DNA from: Lithodes maja
Taxonomy: Eukaryota; Arthropoda; Malacostraca; Decapoda; Lithodidae
Reading direction: 5' to 3'
Length of the DNA: 64,000 nucleotides
Assembly: GCA_037953745.1 (NCBI GenBank)
Contig: JBAKBP010010442.1
Location: 1-64,000 of the forward strand
Under the pieces are notes generated by a model, which made no database searches, was not told the origin of the DNA, and saw only the letters and a program-made list of their open reading frames with translations. The stretch's first letter is position 1. Each line of letters begins with the position of its first letter. The position numbers and the translations under genes are program-made. This document shows positions 39,837 through 50,742 of the stretch, piece by piece.

Positions 39837-40675
39837 CTGTGTCATGCCGTGGGAACTGCGTGCCAAAAGCGATTTTATTGTTTAACCTCTGAAGTGCGCA
39901 CGGGGGTAATTGAAAACGTCCCCCTGTGCTGACGTATTTGAGGTGTTTCCGTCACTAAAATATTCATTGTACCATTAATAGCATTAATAATTATCCATAT
40001 GCGCCTATTATGGGTTGATTATAAAGGTATTAACCTGAAACAACAATAAAACGAGTGAAAACAGCGTTTGGATGGTCAAAATCGGAGATATAGCCCGCGA
40101 GTTGTATAATGTATGGGTGAGGCAAGCTACCTTCCCGCCAATTTCCTCCAAGGCCACTGAGACACAGTCGATCGATACTCTCTCTCTCTCTCTTGCACTC
40201 GATTGCCATCAGTGATGACAACACCCTGCTTGCAACTCGCTAATGTTAGCACGAAAATATACCTCAGAATAAGGGAATAATAGGGAAAATAGGTGATAAC
40301 TGAAGGATAGGAGGAAAGTGGGGAAGGAGGGGAGGTAGAGGACTGAGATTTTGCATGGCCCAGGGGCCAAAAAAAAATAAAAAAATAAAAAAATAAAAAT
40401 AAAACAAATATTTTTTTTTCGATGTCAAAAGTTGATTTTTTATTTTACTTACTCACAAGAGTCTTCCCGCAGTCCGCTGGGGGAACTCTTAAGAGTCTCC
40501 CCGCAGCTCCCGGGTTAAATGCCATCTATAGGGTGTTATAAACAAATTCCCAAAAGTAAAATTGCCACCCAAGTTTTTCTGTTTATTAACACCTTATAGA
40601 TGGCATATAAACAATAAAATCGCTTTTGGCACGCAATTCCCACGGCATGACACGGTGAACCTGACTAAGTGGAGA
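39837..40675. repeat. Palindromic TA-flanked element split by a TTAA element
   Basis: The left arm (GTCAGGTTCACTGTGTCATG to AAAAGCGATTTTATTG) and the right arm (ending CGGTGAACCTGAC) are inverse copies, flanked by TA on both sides as in Tc1/mariner elements. The inner arms ATGCCATCTATA and TATAGATGGCAT continue the palindrome. Without the 0.6-kb insertion it would be about 215 bp. No coding. Confidence 0.78.
39892..40518. repeat. TTAA-ended 0.6-kb element, family B (copy 3)
   Basis: 627 bp from TTAACCTCTGAAGTGCGCAC to CCGCAGCTCCCGGGTTAA, very similar to copy 2. It is inserted in the left arm of the palindromic TA element, at a TTAA that the intact right arm lacks (it has TATA). Confidence 0.9.
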
Positions 40676-40780
40676 GGTACCTCAGTTGACGATAAACGCT
40701 AAGTTGGGAATCGCAATCAGACTGTCTCACCTTTCTTGAAAATTTGGCATAACAAATAGGGCTTAATATTTAGACTTTAC

Positions 40781-41440
40781 TTACTTACACGATCTTACTT
40801 GATGTCGAGAGGCCCCGGCCCCAGTCTTGGTGCACCACCGATGCGTCCGTCCCGTGTGTACCTTCGCAAGAGATCCATCTGGTCCGGTATTGAGTTTGGG
40901 GCTGCCTGGAAGTTTGCAGTGTAGGCCTATCCATATTCCATACACTGATGGTTCATCTGGCAGGGTCTTTAGGAACCTGCAGTCTAGCTCCCTTTTGAAC
41001 CTGTCTGCCGGGCAACCTGTTTTGTCTCGCACTTCTTGGGGCAGCGAGTTGAATACTTTTGGTCCGCTACGTCCTAGGCTGGCTGCGAGGAGGGATCTCA
41101 CTCGTTGAGGTGAATTAGTTAGTAGGGATCTCCTCTCTCACCTTCATCCAGTCTGGTAATTTCGCATTGTATCTCGTACCATCTTCTCCAGGATCTTTCA
41201 CACATATAAGTCGCAGTATCTGTCTCTCTTTCTTTGCTGGGAGTACAGCCCCAGTTTCTTGAGCCGATCCCAGTAGCTAAGATCCCTTATCCCCCGAATG
41301 TTTCTTGTAAAGGATCTTTGGACATGTTCAAGATCTTGAACGTCCCCCCTATTGTGTGGTGACCATATAGTTAGACTGCAGTAATTAAGTAGGGGGATGT
41401 ACGAGAGATCTCCACAGAATCAACATGATTTCTTGTTGTA
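40781..41440 (-). pseudogene. 3' part of a LINE ORF2, decayed
   Basis: On the minus strand, readable with breaks: SLTIWSPHNRGDVQDLEHVQ, RSFTRNIRGIRDLSYWDRLK, KLGLYSQQRKRDRY, an in-frame stop, then SGPKVFNSLPQEVRDKTGCP and ADRFKRELD. This is the usual post-RT tail of CR1/L2-like LINEs. It has frameshifts and stops, and no RT domain is present. Confidence 0.7.
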
Positions 41441-41480
41441 AATTTATGCAGGATCTACTCGGTCACTCCCTTAACTTTTG

Positions 41481-41563
41481 TTAACCCTTCGACCCCGGGT
41501 GGTACACGTGTGTACCATTTTTTTTTGGCCCGAGGAACCCGGGTGGTACAACACTGTACCATT
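41481..41563 (+). promoter_or_regulatory. Left terminus and subterminal repeats of piggyBac element 1
   Basis: TTAA, CCCTTCGA, then two 44-bp-spaced repeats each with CCCGGGTGGTAC and a small foldback (GGTACAC/GTGTACC at 41501; GGTACA/TGTACC at 41545). Such repeats are candidate transposase-binding sites. Confidence 0.65.
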
Positions 41564-41637
41564 GCTTGCGTGTGTGCTTTCGAATGGCGCGCGTAAAAAT
41601 TTCGCTCCGTGGTCGCTAGGCGACGCCACCAGACAGC

Positions 41638-44604
41638 ATGTACGCCAGTCTCTACCCTGCCGCCAACATGGATACTAGCCCAAAAAGTGATTCCCTTGTG
41701 TCCGATTCTACGCTCCCTTCGACGCCTGCTCATGTTCGTCGCGCCCTAACGCAAAGGCACGTAAAAGATGCGTTGACTCCCGGAGGTATTGAAATAGCTT
41801 TGAGGAGTTATGAACGTGGTGAAGGCCAAAATAGTGTTGATGACTTGGGCAGTGATACCTCCGAGTCTTATCAGTCTCACTATAGTGAAGATGTTGACGA
41901 TCTAGACGAAATCCATGAAAGAGACGCGCTTTTTATTGGATTTGAGCATGACGATGAAAGTGATGATAGTACTGAACGTGATATAGTTGTGCAAGGTGAT
42001 GAGAGTGTAGTGAGAGTGAGCGAATGGGACAGCACTAGGTCGACTGCCAAGTTTAGGTTGAGTGACACGACACCTAGCCCTTCGCCAGCTAAATCCCCAT
42101 TCAAGATACGTTTCTATAAGAAGCAAGTTCTCAAGAAGGCGGCCGCGGCAGCCAGGAAAGAGGCCCTAAAACTTGGTGAGGGAGCAGTGCGTGAGGGTGC
42201 CAGTGAGGCTGCGCGTGAGGCCGAGGTTGACCCGCCATTGTCTTCCTTATCTACCCACGCCACCCAAGTTGCCCCAGGCTCCCGCCATTCTTCCCCACCA
42301 CCACCAGCACTGCCTAGGGTTGAGGAACCCCCACTTTCGGCCTATTTACCCCCTATTTCCCCCGAGAGGAGACATACTACTAAAGAAAAGGGAAAAGGGA
42401 GAAAATATGTTAAAAAAGGAGCTACAAGTAGGCGCTCTTTGTTCGAGGCTCCCGCGGCTTCCACCCCTGCCGCTCCAAGCCATACGCCCCCGCAAGTTTC
42501 CCCAGGGTCCACCCCACCTCTCCAGCCTACAACAGAGGTTCCTCATGATGTTTTCGACCTCGCATCCATACCTGCACCTACAGACACTGAACCAGTGCTG
42601 TCTAAGACTCGTCGTAGGCCAAGGAGCCCCGAACCTCTGCATGAATATGACAGAGCCTCACCTCCCACTCCTTCCCCACCTCGCCGACCTACACGCCGCC
42701 CACGCATCATTCGTTCCCCGCGAGATTATGAGGGGGGCTCTGAAGATGAAGGGCACCTCACAGACGACTCTGGCCATGATTACCTGGGTCCACCGTCAGG
42801 GCAAGATGACGGCTCTGACGACAACGACGATGACGAATTTATGGACATCGACGACCCTCAACCCAGACGCTTTGCCCAGGGCCGTCGTGCTCCTGGCCGC
42901 CCTGGCCGCCTGGCTGGCCGCCGGGCTGGGCCTGGGCGCCGTCGCGCTCCTGGCCGCCCTAGGGTTCGCGCCGCCAAAGTTCGTGGGCGTGCTGCCCCCG
43001 CTGTAGCTCCTCGTCAGCGTCGCCAGAAGGACGGATTTTATATTTTCAACTGGCAGGATGTGGCTGCTGATGAAGTCATTGACCCTGATGTAACCCCTTT
43101 TGATGAGGTACAGGATGCTCCAGGAGTTACCCCAAGTTTTCCTGCAGGCCCCAATGCTCGACCACATGAGCTTTTTGAGGCATTTTTTGATAAGGAGGTT
43201 ACTGACTTTGTCATAAAAGAGACAAATAAGCACTACCAAGTCCAGGTTAACTTTTTTGGCAAGGTGACCAAGGGCCACATGAAGCGGTGGACCCCAGTGA
43301 CTCATCCCGAGTTCATGGTGTTCCTGGCAATCACCATGCTAATGCCTCATGTGAAGAAGCACAGGTTGGCTGACTATTGGATCACCAAAGATCTAATATC
43401 CACCCCTGCCTTCGGGAAATACATCTCTCGGGACCGGTACCTCGACATCCTCGGAGCGCTCCATCTTGTCACCAACACCGACATGCATCTCCCTGACAAA
43501 CTGTGGAAGATTAGGACGTTGTACGAGATGATGAGAGAACGTTTCACGTCCTACTTCATGCCCTTCTGCAACGTCTGTATTGACGAGTCTCTTGTGCTGT
43601 TCCGGGGAAAGCTGAGCTTCAGGCAGTACATCCCCTCAAAGAGACATCGCTTTGGTATAAAGTTCTTTGTGCTGTGCGATTGCCAAACTGGCTATGTCCT
43701 GGACTTCCTGGTCTACAGCGGGAAGGAAGGGGACGTGGCAATAGACCCCCTCATTGGCTTTGGCGGAGCAGTGGTTCAAGCCATGATGAACCGGTACTTC
43801 GAGAAGAATCACGTCCTCTACACGGACAACTACTACACGTCCCCCACTCTCTCAAAGTACCTCCATGAGCGCCAGACGGGGACTGTAGGCACAGTTAGAG
43901 CAAAAAGGAAGGGCATGCCAAGTTTCCCTCCTAAAACCAAGAAAGGCGATGTCTTCAAGAAGAAGTCGGGACCCATTCTGGCTATCCACTGGCACGACCA
44001 GCGGAAGGTCAACCTCCTGAGCACCGTCCACAAGGGGGAAATGGTTGAGACTGGCAAGGTGGATCGCCGCACCCAAGTCAGGGTGACCAAGCCCGATGCT
44101 GTAATTGACTACAACATAAATATGAGGCTGGTGGACAAGTCCGACATGCAGATAGGCTTCATCGACTGTCTGCGTACCTCGTGCAGATGGTACAAAAAGT
44201 TCTTTCTGCACATGGTGGACATGTCAATGCTGAATGCCTATAATATCTACAGGCTTCGGAATCCGCGCACACCCAGGAAGTTCAGTAGCCTGCGGAGGTT
44301 CCAAAAACAGGTGTTGGTGGAGCTCCTGGACAGGTATGCTATGCCACAGAGGGCAGTGGCACAACCTGGGCGCCCCGTTCAGGACCGCATGCAGGGTGCA
44401 CAGTTTGTAAATGTGCACAAGCTCGGTTACCTGCCTCTGGAACGAGATGGAGTCACCATTAGCAGAAGGCGGTGCCATGTCTGCTGGAACAGCCAGGTGA
44501 GGCCGAGGAAGCAGAAAAAGACCACCATGCAGTGTGTGGAGTGCCGGCTGTCACTATGTGCTATACCGTGCTTTGCTGAATACCACAGCAAGCAGGAGTA
44601 CTAA
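41638..44604 (+). CDS. piggyBac transposase
   Basis: 988 codons from ATG 41638; a second ATG at 41668 is equally possible. The N-terminal 400 residues are low complexity with acidic patches, followed by an Arg/Gly/Pro block (about 413-450) with APGRPGR and APGRPRVR, AT-hook-like DNA-binding motifs. The catalytic domain (about 490-890) carries the DDD triad: Asp 649 in NVCIDES, Asp 730 in LYTDNYY, Asp 833 in RLVDKSD. A Cys/His cross-brace domain ends the protein (CHVC at 946, CVEC, CAIPC), the piggyBac C-terminal end-binding domain. It cuts and pastes DNA at TTAA. It is longer than the roughly 600 residues of well-known members because of the N-terminal extension. No stop or frameshift. Confidence 0.95.
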   Translation: MYASLYPAANMDTSPKSDSLVSDSTLPSTPAHVRRALTQRHVKDALTPGGIEIALRSYERGEGQNSVDDLGSDTSESYQSHYSEDVDDLDEIHERDALFIGFEHDDESDDSTERDIVVQGDESVVRVSEWDSTRSTAKFRLSDTTPSPSPAKSPFKIRFYKKQVLKKAAAAARKEALKLGEGAVREGASEAAREAEVDPPLSSLSTHATQVAPGSRHSSPPPPALPRVEEPPLSAYLPPISPERRHTTKEKGKGRKYVKKGATSRRSLFEAPAASTPAAPSHTPPQVSPGSTPPLQPTTEVPHDVFDLASIPAPTDTEPVLSKTRRRPRSPEPLHEYDRASPPTPSPPRRPTRRPRIIRSPRDYEGGSEDEGHLTDDSGHDYLGPPSGQDDGSDDNDDDEFMDIDDPQPRRFAQGRRAPGRPGRLAGRRAGPGRRRAPGRPRVRAAKVRGRAAPAVAPRQRRQKDGFYIFNWQDVAADEVIDPDVTPFDEVQDAPGVTPSFPAGPNARPHELFEAFFDKEVTDFVIKETNKHYQVQVNFFGKVTKGHMKRWTPVTHPEFMVFLAITMLMPHVKKHRLADYWITKDLISTPAFGKYISRDRYLDILGALHLVTNTDMHLPDKLWKIRTLYEMMRERFTSYFMPFCNVCIDESLVLFRGKLSFRQYIPSKRHRFGIKFFVLCDCQTGYVLDFLVYSGKEGDVAIDPLIGFGGAVVQAMMNRYFEKNHVLYTDNYYTSPTLSKYLHERQTGTVGTVRAKRKGMPSFPPKTKKGDVFKKKSGPILAIHWHDQRKVNLLSTVHKGEMVETGKVDRRTQVRVTKPDAVIDYNINMRLVDKSDMQIGFIDCLRTSCRWYKKFFLHMVDMSMLNAYNIYRLRNPRTPRKFSSLRRFQKQVLVELLDRYAMPQRAVAQPGRPVQDRMQGAQFVNVHKLGYLPLERDGVTISRRRCHVCWNSQVRPRKQKKTTMQCVECRLSLCAIPCFAEYHSKQEY

Positions 44605-44774
44605 CTAATAATCATAGTGAAAGTACCAAAGACTGACAATATGTATGTATATAGGCAACAAGTGGAAATAAAACAATGTACAGGTGTATTGTGATAAAAA
44701 AGTCATGTATTATGAAAACATATATAAATAAGTGAAAAAAAGACACAATAAATTGTATATAAAACGTTTACAAA

Positions 44775-45245
44775 GCATATAACTAAGTGAAAGTGACACA
44801 TGACATAATATTAGATGGCCAAAGTATAATAAACACCTGTGATAACGAATAATCAGTGCCTAATATAACAATAACCTACCTCAATTACTAATAAAATGTA
44901 CCGTATCAAGTGAAAATGAGCATTATCAGTGAAAGTGACACTCTCTCAAGCATATTTACCAAAGTGAAAGTGACACACGAACTAATATTAGATGGCCAAA
45001 GTATAATAAACACCTGTGATAACGAATAATCAGTGCCTAATATAACAATAACCTACCTCAATTACTAATAAAATGTACCGTATCAAGTGAAAATGAGCAT
45101 TATCAGTGAAAGTGACACTCTCTCAAGCATATTTACCAAAGTGAAAGTGACACACGAACTAATATTAGATGGCCAAAGTATAATAAACACCTGTGATAAC
45201 TAATAATCAGTGCCTAATATAACAATAACCTACCTCAATTACTCA
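44775..45245 (+). repeat. 177-bp tandem repeat in the piggyBac 1 3' region
   Basis: About 2.6 units; AGATGGCCAAAGTATAATAA recurs at 44813, 44990 and 45167, and AGTGAAAGTGACAC marks each unit. Element 2 has a 175-bp array at the same place with the same AGTGAAAGTGACAC word. Confidence 0.88.
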
Positions 45246-45673
45246 TAAAAACTACGGTATCGAGTGAAAATGGGAAATATTAGTGACAATGATAGCCTAA
45301 TACACATATTTTATATAATTGGACTCCAAATAACTATAATAACATCACTATCAATACATAAAATCGCCTCCGGGAGGTAAAAAGTTTGGCGCGACGAGCC
45401 GGGGCCTGGGCAAAGGCGACGCATCCGAACGCGGGATGATTTTCACGCATAAAAATCACTCCACTTCCCGCGCTCACCATTATGCAATCACTTGGGCTAG
45501 AGACCTCTACTCAACGGCATTCTACACATGAAGGTTTGTGCAACATTTTTCTGTTTTTTTTATAACTTTGTGTAATGTATTTCAGGAGTAACATTTACCT
45601 AATTGCCTAATTGTATTTACCTAATTGTAGTTTACAGGAGTTGAGCTAAGCTCGTGTTGTCCCGTCTCTCAGT

Positions 45674-47815
45674 CTACTTTTTATCCAATTTTTTCTTGAA
45701 AATATGGATGTTCCTTGCCCCTACCACCTCCTCCTCCAGCCCATTCCATTTGTCAATACATCTATAGGGGAAGCTAAACTTCCTGATATCGTTCTTGCAG
45801 GTAGGTCTTTTTACTTTGTAGCTGTGGCCTCTAGTTATTCCTGTATCCATAATTAATATATCCTCCCTATCCAGCCTCTCCAGCCCCCGGGCACATTTGT
45901 ACATCATTATCATGTCTCCCCTCTCTCTCCTCTCTTTCAGACTCGGTAGATTTAATTTGTCTAGCCTCCCTTCATATGGCAGTTCTCTGAGACTTGGAAC
46001 CAATCTAGTGACTGCTCTCTGGATTCTTTCTAACTTGTGAATATGCTTCTTTAGATGCGGGGACCACACCACTGCTGCATACTCCAATCTTGGTCTAATC
46101 ATACTCTTCATAATTTTCGCTACCATGGTCTCATCCAAGTAGTTCAGAGCAACTTTCATATTCCCGGCCATTGCATACATTCCGCTAAAGAGCTTGTTAA
46201 TATGTTTCTCTGGCGACAAATTATCTTGTATAATCAACCCTAAATCTTTTTCTTTTTCGGCCTTGCTAATTATATTATCTCCCATCCTGTACTCCCAATT
46301 TGGTCTATTCACACTTCTTCCCATATTTAACACATGGCATTTACTTATATTAAATTTCATTTTCCACTTGGTGCTCCATTCGTATATTTTATCTAAATCC
46401 CCTTGCAGCTCCTCACAACTACTTTTATTTGTTATTTGTCTCATAATTTTTACGTCATCTGCAAACATTGACATGTAAGAGTTTATGCCTATCGGCAGGT
46501 CATTCACGTACATAAGGAACATGAGAGGTGCCAACACAGATCCCTGCGGCACACCACTCTCAACTTTCCGCCACGATGAGTAAGTTCCTCTAATGTTGGT
46601 CCTCATTTCCCTATCCGTTAAATAACTCTCCATCCATTTCAGCAAACTCCCCCTGACACATCCTAGCATCTCAAGCTTAGATAACAATCTCTTATGTGGT
46701 ACCTTATCGAATGCTTTGGAAAGGTCTAAGTAGACGCAGTCCACCCATCCGCCTTTTTCTTGGAGTACATCTATCACCCTACTGTAATAACATAGCAAAC
46801 TGGTAACACAAGATGTCCCTTCTCTGAATCCAAATTGCTTTGGGGTTATTATCTTCTTTCTCTCCAACATTTTCATCCATCTCTTCCTAATTAGCTTTTC
46901 ACAAATCTTGCATACAATACTAGTAAGTGAAACTGGTCTATAGTTTAGAGGGTCCTCAGGGTTTCCATTCTTGTATATCGGAATGATATTAGCTCTTTTC
47001 CATTCAACAGGAACCTGTCCTTTATCTAAGGAAGCTTGAATTATGTCCCTCACTGGCTCTACTAATTGTTCTGCACACTCCTTTAAAACCCAGGCAGACA
47101 CTTCATCTGGTCCCATAGCTTTCCTTACTTCAAGTCCTCTCATCGCAGATAACAGCTCATCTCTAGTTATTTCAATCTTACTAAGACCACTCTCCAGTAC
47201 TCCCGCCTGTGGTTCGTCAAAACCTTCCTCTCTAGTAAAAACTGACCCCAATTTGTTATTCATTACCTCACACATGTCCGATACATTTTCATACGTCCTA
47301 GCATCAACTCTTAATTTAGTAATTTGTTTCTTTACCTTCAACTTACTGTTTATATATTTATAAAATAATCTAGGGTCACTTTCACATTTATTTACTATGT
47401 TCTTCTCATAGTTCATTTTAACTTGCCTAATTATGTTAACATATCTATTCCTCTCCTGTTTATATTTATTCCGATTACTCTCAGTGTTCCTTCTTCTTAA
47501 TCTAGCCCAAGCTGCATCACGCCTACCTAAAGCTCTTTTGCATTTCAAATTAAACCAATCTTTCTGCTTAGTAAAATTTCCAGTTTTATATCTTGGGACA
47601 AACATATTGGTTCCCACTCTATAAATTTCGAGGAATCTACTATATTTACCTTGTACGTCCCGTTCCTTCAAAATAAGATCCCAATCTACTCCCTCTAAAT
47701 ATCTTTTCAAGGATACATAATCAGCTTTACTATAATTTAATCTGTCATTTATGTAGCTATTGTCTAATCTATTGGCATTACTCGAGGTCAACTTCCATTT
47801 TAGTAATAGGTGATC
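45674..47815 (-). pseudogene. LINE A ORF2: endonuclease end plus reverse transcriptase
   Basis: From the KSDHLLLKWKL motif (endonuclease end) through the RT: NYRPVSLTSIVCK, DLSKAFDKVPH, SGVPQGSVLAPL and the catalytic FADDVKI, then SPHLKKHIHKLERIQ and RRERGDMIMMYKCARG, to a stop after FKKKLDKK. The frame is undamaged over this stretch, but the start is cut off. The open frame continuing to 47983 is LINE B DNA and not part of this protein. Confidence 0.88.
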
Positions 47816-47829
47816 ACTTTTACCTACAG
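47816..47829. repeat. Target-site duplication of LINE B, left copy
   Basis: ACTTTTACCTACAG, identical to 50102-50115. Confidence 0.9.
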
Positions 47830-50077
47830 AAAAAGACACAACCCCAACTTCACACCAGAAATTCAAAACCTCATCAGACAACGCGACACACTGAAACACT
47901 CCCCAGCACCCCACACACAAGACATCACACAACAAATTCAAGCACTCAACACCCAAACTAACAACAAAATACAAGAACAACAAAAACTAAATTGGAATAA
48001 CTTCCTACAAACACTTGATCACAAAACAAACCCCAAAAAACTCTACAAAACACTAAACAGCATCACACTTTCCAACAGCAACACAACACAATCACATGCT
48101 GCAATCACAACAACAGACTCTACTCCTTCATGTAAGCAACAAGCAAACACTCTCATCAATCACTTCTCACATGTCAGCCACCTAAAACCTCACAAAGACG
48201 ACCGACGTGTCATCCGACGTAAGAGACAATTCCCCACAGACCCTGACTATACACCCTTCACCAATCACCAGACAAAGCATATCATCAACAATCTCAAGCA
48301 CTCACCCGCCTGTGGCCTAGACAACATAAGCAACATACACCTCAGACACCTGGGACCACAAGGCATACAAACACTCACTAACATATCAAACTACAGCTAT
48401 TCACACAACACAATACCAGACATTTGGAAGCATGGTATCATCATCACATTCCCCAAACCCAACAAAGACCCCACGCTACCCTCCTCGCACCGCCCCATCA
48501 CACTCCTTTGCTCCCCCTCCAAAGTCATGGAACGCCTAGTATTACAACTAATTACACCCGACCTACCCCTAGCTCCAACACAACATGGCTTTAGACCACT
48601 GCACTCCACAAACACTCTTCTCACAGACCTTACACAAAGAGCTTTTGACGGCATCAACTCAGCTAGACCACCACACAGATCACTATTAGCCACACTCGAC
48701 ATTAGTAAAGCCTTCGATGCCATCCCCCGCCACAACCTAACAAACAAAATCTACAACACAAACACGCACAACAACACAAAAAGGTGGCTGGCCAACTTCC
48801 TAGCAGGCAGATGTGCACACGTATCTTTTGCCGGTCAGTCATCAAAAATCAGAAACTTTCCAAACGGAGTCCCACAAGGATCCGTCCTATCGCCCGCACT
48901 CTTCAATCTGTACATGCACGATATAACTACACCCAATACTCCCCAAATAAACTTAGCCTCCTATGCAGATGACATAACACTCACATGCACACACCATGAC
49001 CCAAGAAGAGCAACAGATCTCCTTCAACCCTATCTCAACACACTACATGGCTGGTGCACTACAAACAGACTTAATCTAGCCCCAGCCAAATCCACCGCAA
49101 CCCTGCTCACAAGCTGGACAGGTGAACACGAATACATCCCTCAACTCACCATAAACAACACACCCCTAACACATACACACACACCCAAAATCCTAGGAGT
49201 AACATATGATACTCATATGACATTCAAACAGCACACCACAAACATTAAAAAGAAACTGACACCCAGACTTAACGCCCTCAGGTCACTTGCTCACACAAAA
49301 TTTGGACACAACAAAGAAACTACCACCACAGTATATAAACAATACATAAGATCAGTAATGGAATACGCAAGCCCAGCCTGGGCTTCTAACCTAGCTGAAA
49401 CACATCATAAGACCTTACAGACGATTCAAAACAAAGCCCTGAAGATCATTACAGGCTGCACAGCTACTGCACCCACAGATCATCTACATCAAGAAACCAA
49501 AATCCTCAAAGTCAAAGACCATCTGGACATGAGAGGCACTCAATTCCTGGCAGCAGCCTCCACGAACCAAGACCACCCACTAAACTACATGGCAACACAC
49601 CCACAGACACCAAGAAATATCAAAACAACACCCAGCACACGGTATCACACACAATTATTGTCCTCTCTCCCTCCCTGCCCACCCCGAACCAACTTCCAGA
49701 AGCACATCCATACTCATATCTCTCGCCAATCCATCCACTCACTCACAGACAACACGCAGCTGCATGCACGACCTCCCGAAATCCATCCTTCCGAATCCTC
49801 CCTCCCTCGCGAGGACAGAGTCCACCTGGCCAGGCTGAGATGCGGACACCATCCAGCTCTCCTGAGCTATCAGAAGAGACTGGATGACTCCGTTGTCGAC
49901 GCCTGCCCGGGATGTAACACAGCACCCCATACCATTAAACACATCATAGAAGACTGCATTTCACACAACCACTTACGCCAACAACACAACCTACACTCAA
50001 TGAGAGCTCTGTGGGAAAGCCCGATCGTGGCCGTGGCCTTCCTCAGGGACTCGGGGCTGTTCGGCCAGGCAGCTTAG
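47830..50077 (+). pseudogene. LINE B reverse transcriptase (5'-truncated)
   Basis: An uninterrupted frame of about 750 codons that lacks the N-terminal endonuclease and has no proper start. RT motifs: SSHRPITLLCSPSKVMER, TLDISKAFDAIPRHNL, GVPQGSVLSPALFNLYM and the catalytic YADDITLTCT, followed by thumb (KILGVTYDTHMTFKQH) and a C-terminal zinc-type motif CPGCNTAPHTIKHIIEDC. The layout fits the Jockey/I group. The RT core is intact, but without an endonuclease or promoter this copy is probably dead. Confidence 0.88.
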
Positions 50078-50101
50078 GGAACAACAACAACAACAACAAC
50101 A
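47830..50101 (+). mobile_element. LINE B with (AAC)n tail
   Basis: 2.27 kb, flanked by a 14-bp target duplication. It is 5'-truncated between endonuclease and RT, and ends GCAGCTTAGGG plus (AAC)n. The 3' end is shared with the SINE-like elements at 21.7, 50.7 and 51.5 kb. The coding strand is strikingly rich in A and C. Confidence 0.9.
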
Positions 50102-50115
50102 ACTTTTACCTACAG
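50102..50115. repeat. Target-site duplication of LINE B, right copy
   Basis: ACTTTTACCTACAG, identical to 47816-47829. Confidence 0.9.
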
Positions 50116-50335
50116 GACATAGATAGTTTATATCACTAATTTCGTGAGGATCTTTTGTAAAAATCAGATCGAGTTTAGAAGGTTCGTTATTACCCCTCAT
50201 TCTTGTATTTTCCTTCACATGTTGTGCAAGTACATTTTCCGTAACCAACTCCACTAGCCGACTTCCCCAAGATCTCTGATTTGGCCCTGCATGTGAATCA
50301 ACTTGGTACAAAATTCCTGAAAACCCCCGGACACA
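50116..50335 (-). pseudogene. LINE A endonuclease fragment
   Basis: Minus strand: FSGILYQVDSHAGPNQRSWG, RLVELVTENVLAQHVKENTR, PSKLDLIFTKDPHEISDINY, LCPVGKS, continuing into SDH of the main LINE A segment across LINE B. This is the second half of an AP-type endonuclease. Confidence 0.85.
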
Positions 50336-50727
50336 GAGTACAGTTACGATATTCCCTAGCCGGGGTTGGAGGGTTAATAACTGCAGCCATATGGCATTGA
50401 AAAGTGGCATCATCAAAGTGTACACCAAGATATTTTACGTGTGGTTTAGGGGTAATGTCGTGGCTTCGTTCGGTGTACAGTTTGGTAGTGTCCTTGAGGT
50501 TTTGGTTTGAACCACATCTTAAGGCATCAAACTTGTCCTCATTGAAGGTCATGTTATTTTCTACTGCCCACGAGTAGATCTTGTTTAGGTCATTCTAGAG
50601 AAGGTGTACCATTTGTTCGTCCTCATCATTGACAGCACGGGTTAGATTTGTGTCATTAGCAAAGAGAGGATATAAAGGATTCACCAACTCCGTCATCAAT
50701 GCCGCCTATCATTACAAGTAAGAGTAG
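50336..50727 (-). pseudogene. LINE C reverse transcriptase fragment, right part
   Basis: Minus strand: an altered catalytic box read as FANDTNL (normally FADD), one stop, then NDLNKIYSWAVENNMTFNED, KFDALRCGSNQNLKD and HVKYLGVHFDDATFQ. This is the RT palm and thumb of another CR1/L2-like LINE, decayed. It continues on the far side of the SINE at 50743-51260. Confidence 0.75.
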
Positions 50728-50742
50728 ACAAGTAAGAGTAGA

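Larger units (their letters stand above)
41481..45590 (+). mobile_element. piggyBac element 1, intact transposase, 3' terminus not found
   Basis: The left end TTAACCCTTCGACCCCGGGT at 41481 has the TTAA and CCC start of piggyBac termini. It is followed by an intact 988-aa transposase and about 1 kb of 3' noncoding DNA with a 177-bp tandem array. At 45390-45540 the sequence still matches the 3' region of piggyBac element 2 (CTACTCAACG and CATTCTACAC), but then a LINE begins at about 45591 and no matching right TTAA end is visible. It is therefore probably immobile itself, though able to supply transposase. Confidence 0.85.
45591..50335 (-). mobile_element. LINE A, 5'-truncated, split by LINE B
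   Basis: Minus-strand LINE of a CR1/L2-like type. Its 3' end is at 45591 with the repeat ACAATTAGGTAAAT, its ORF runs through 45674-47829, and the endonuclease part continues at 50102-50335 beyond LINE B. A 14-bp duplication ACTTTTACCTACAG at 47816 and 50102 marks the LINE B insertion. LINE A itself starts inside the endonuclease domain, so it was already 5'-truncated. Confidence 0.88.

Noticed and set aside
42173..43006. 277-codon frame overlapping the piggyBac transposase
   Set aside because: Same strand, other frame, within the GC-rich N-terminal part of the transposase; no domain.
47816..47983. N-terminal 55 residues of the minus-strand frame ending at 45674
   Set aside because: This part is antisense LINE B sequence fused by chance to the LINE A frame; the real continuation lies at 50116-50335.
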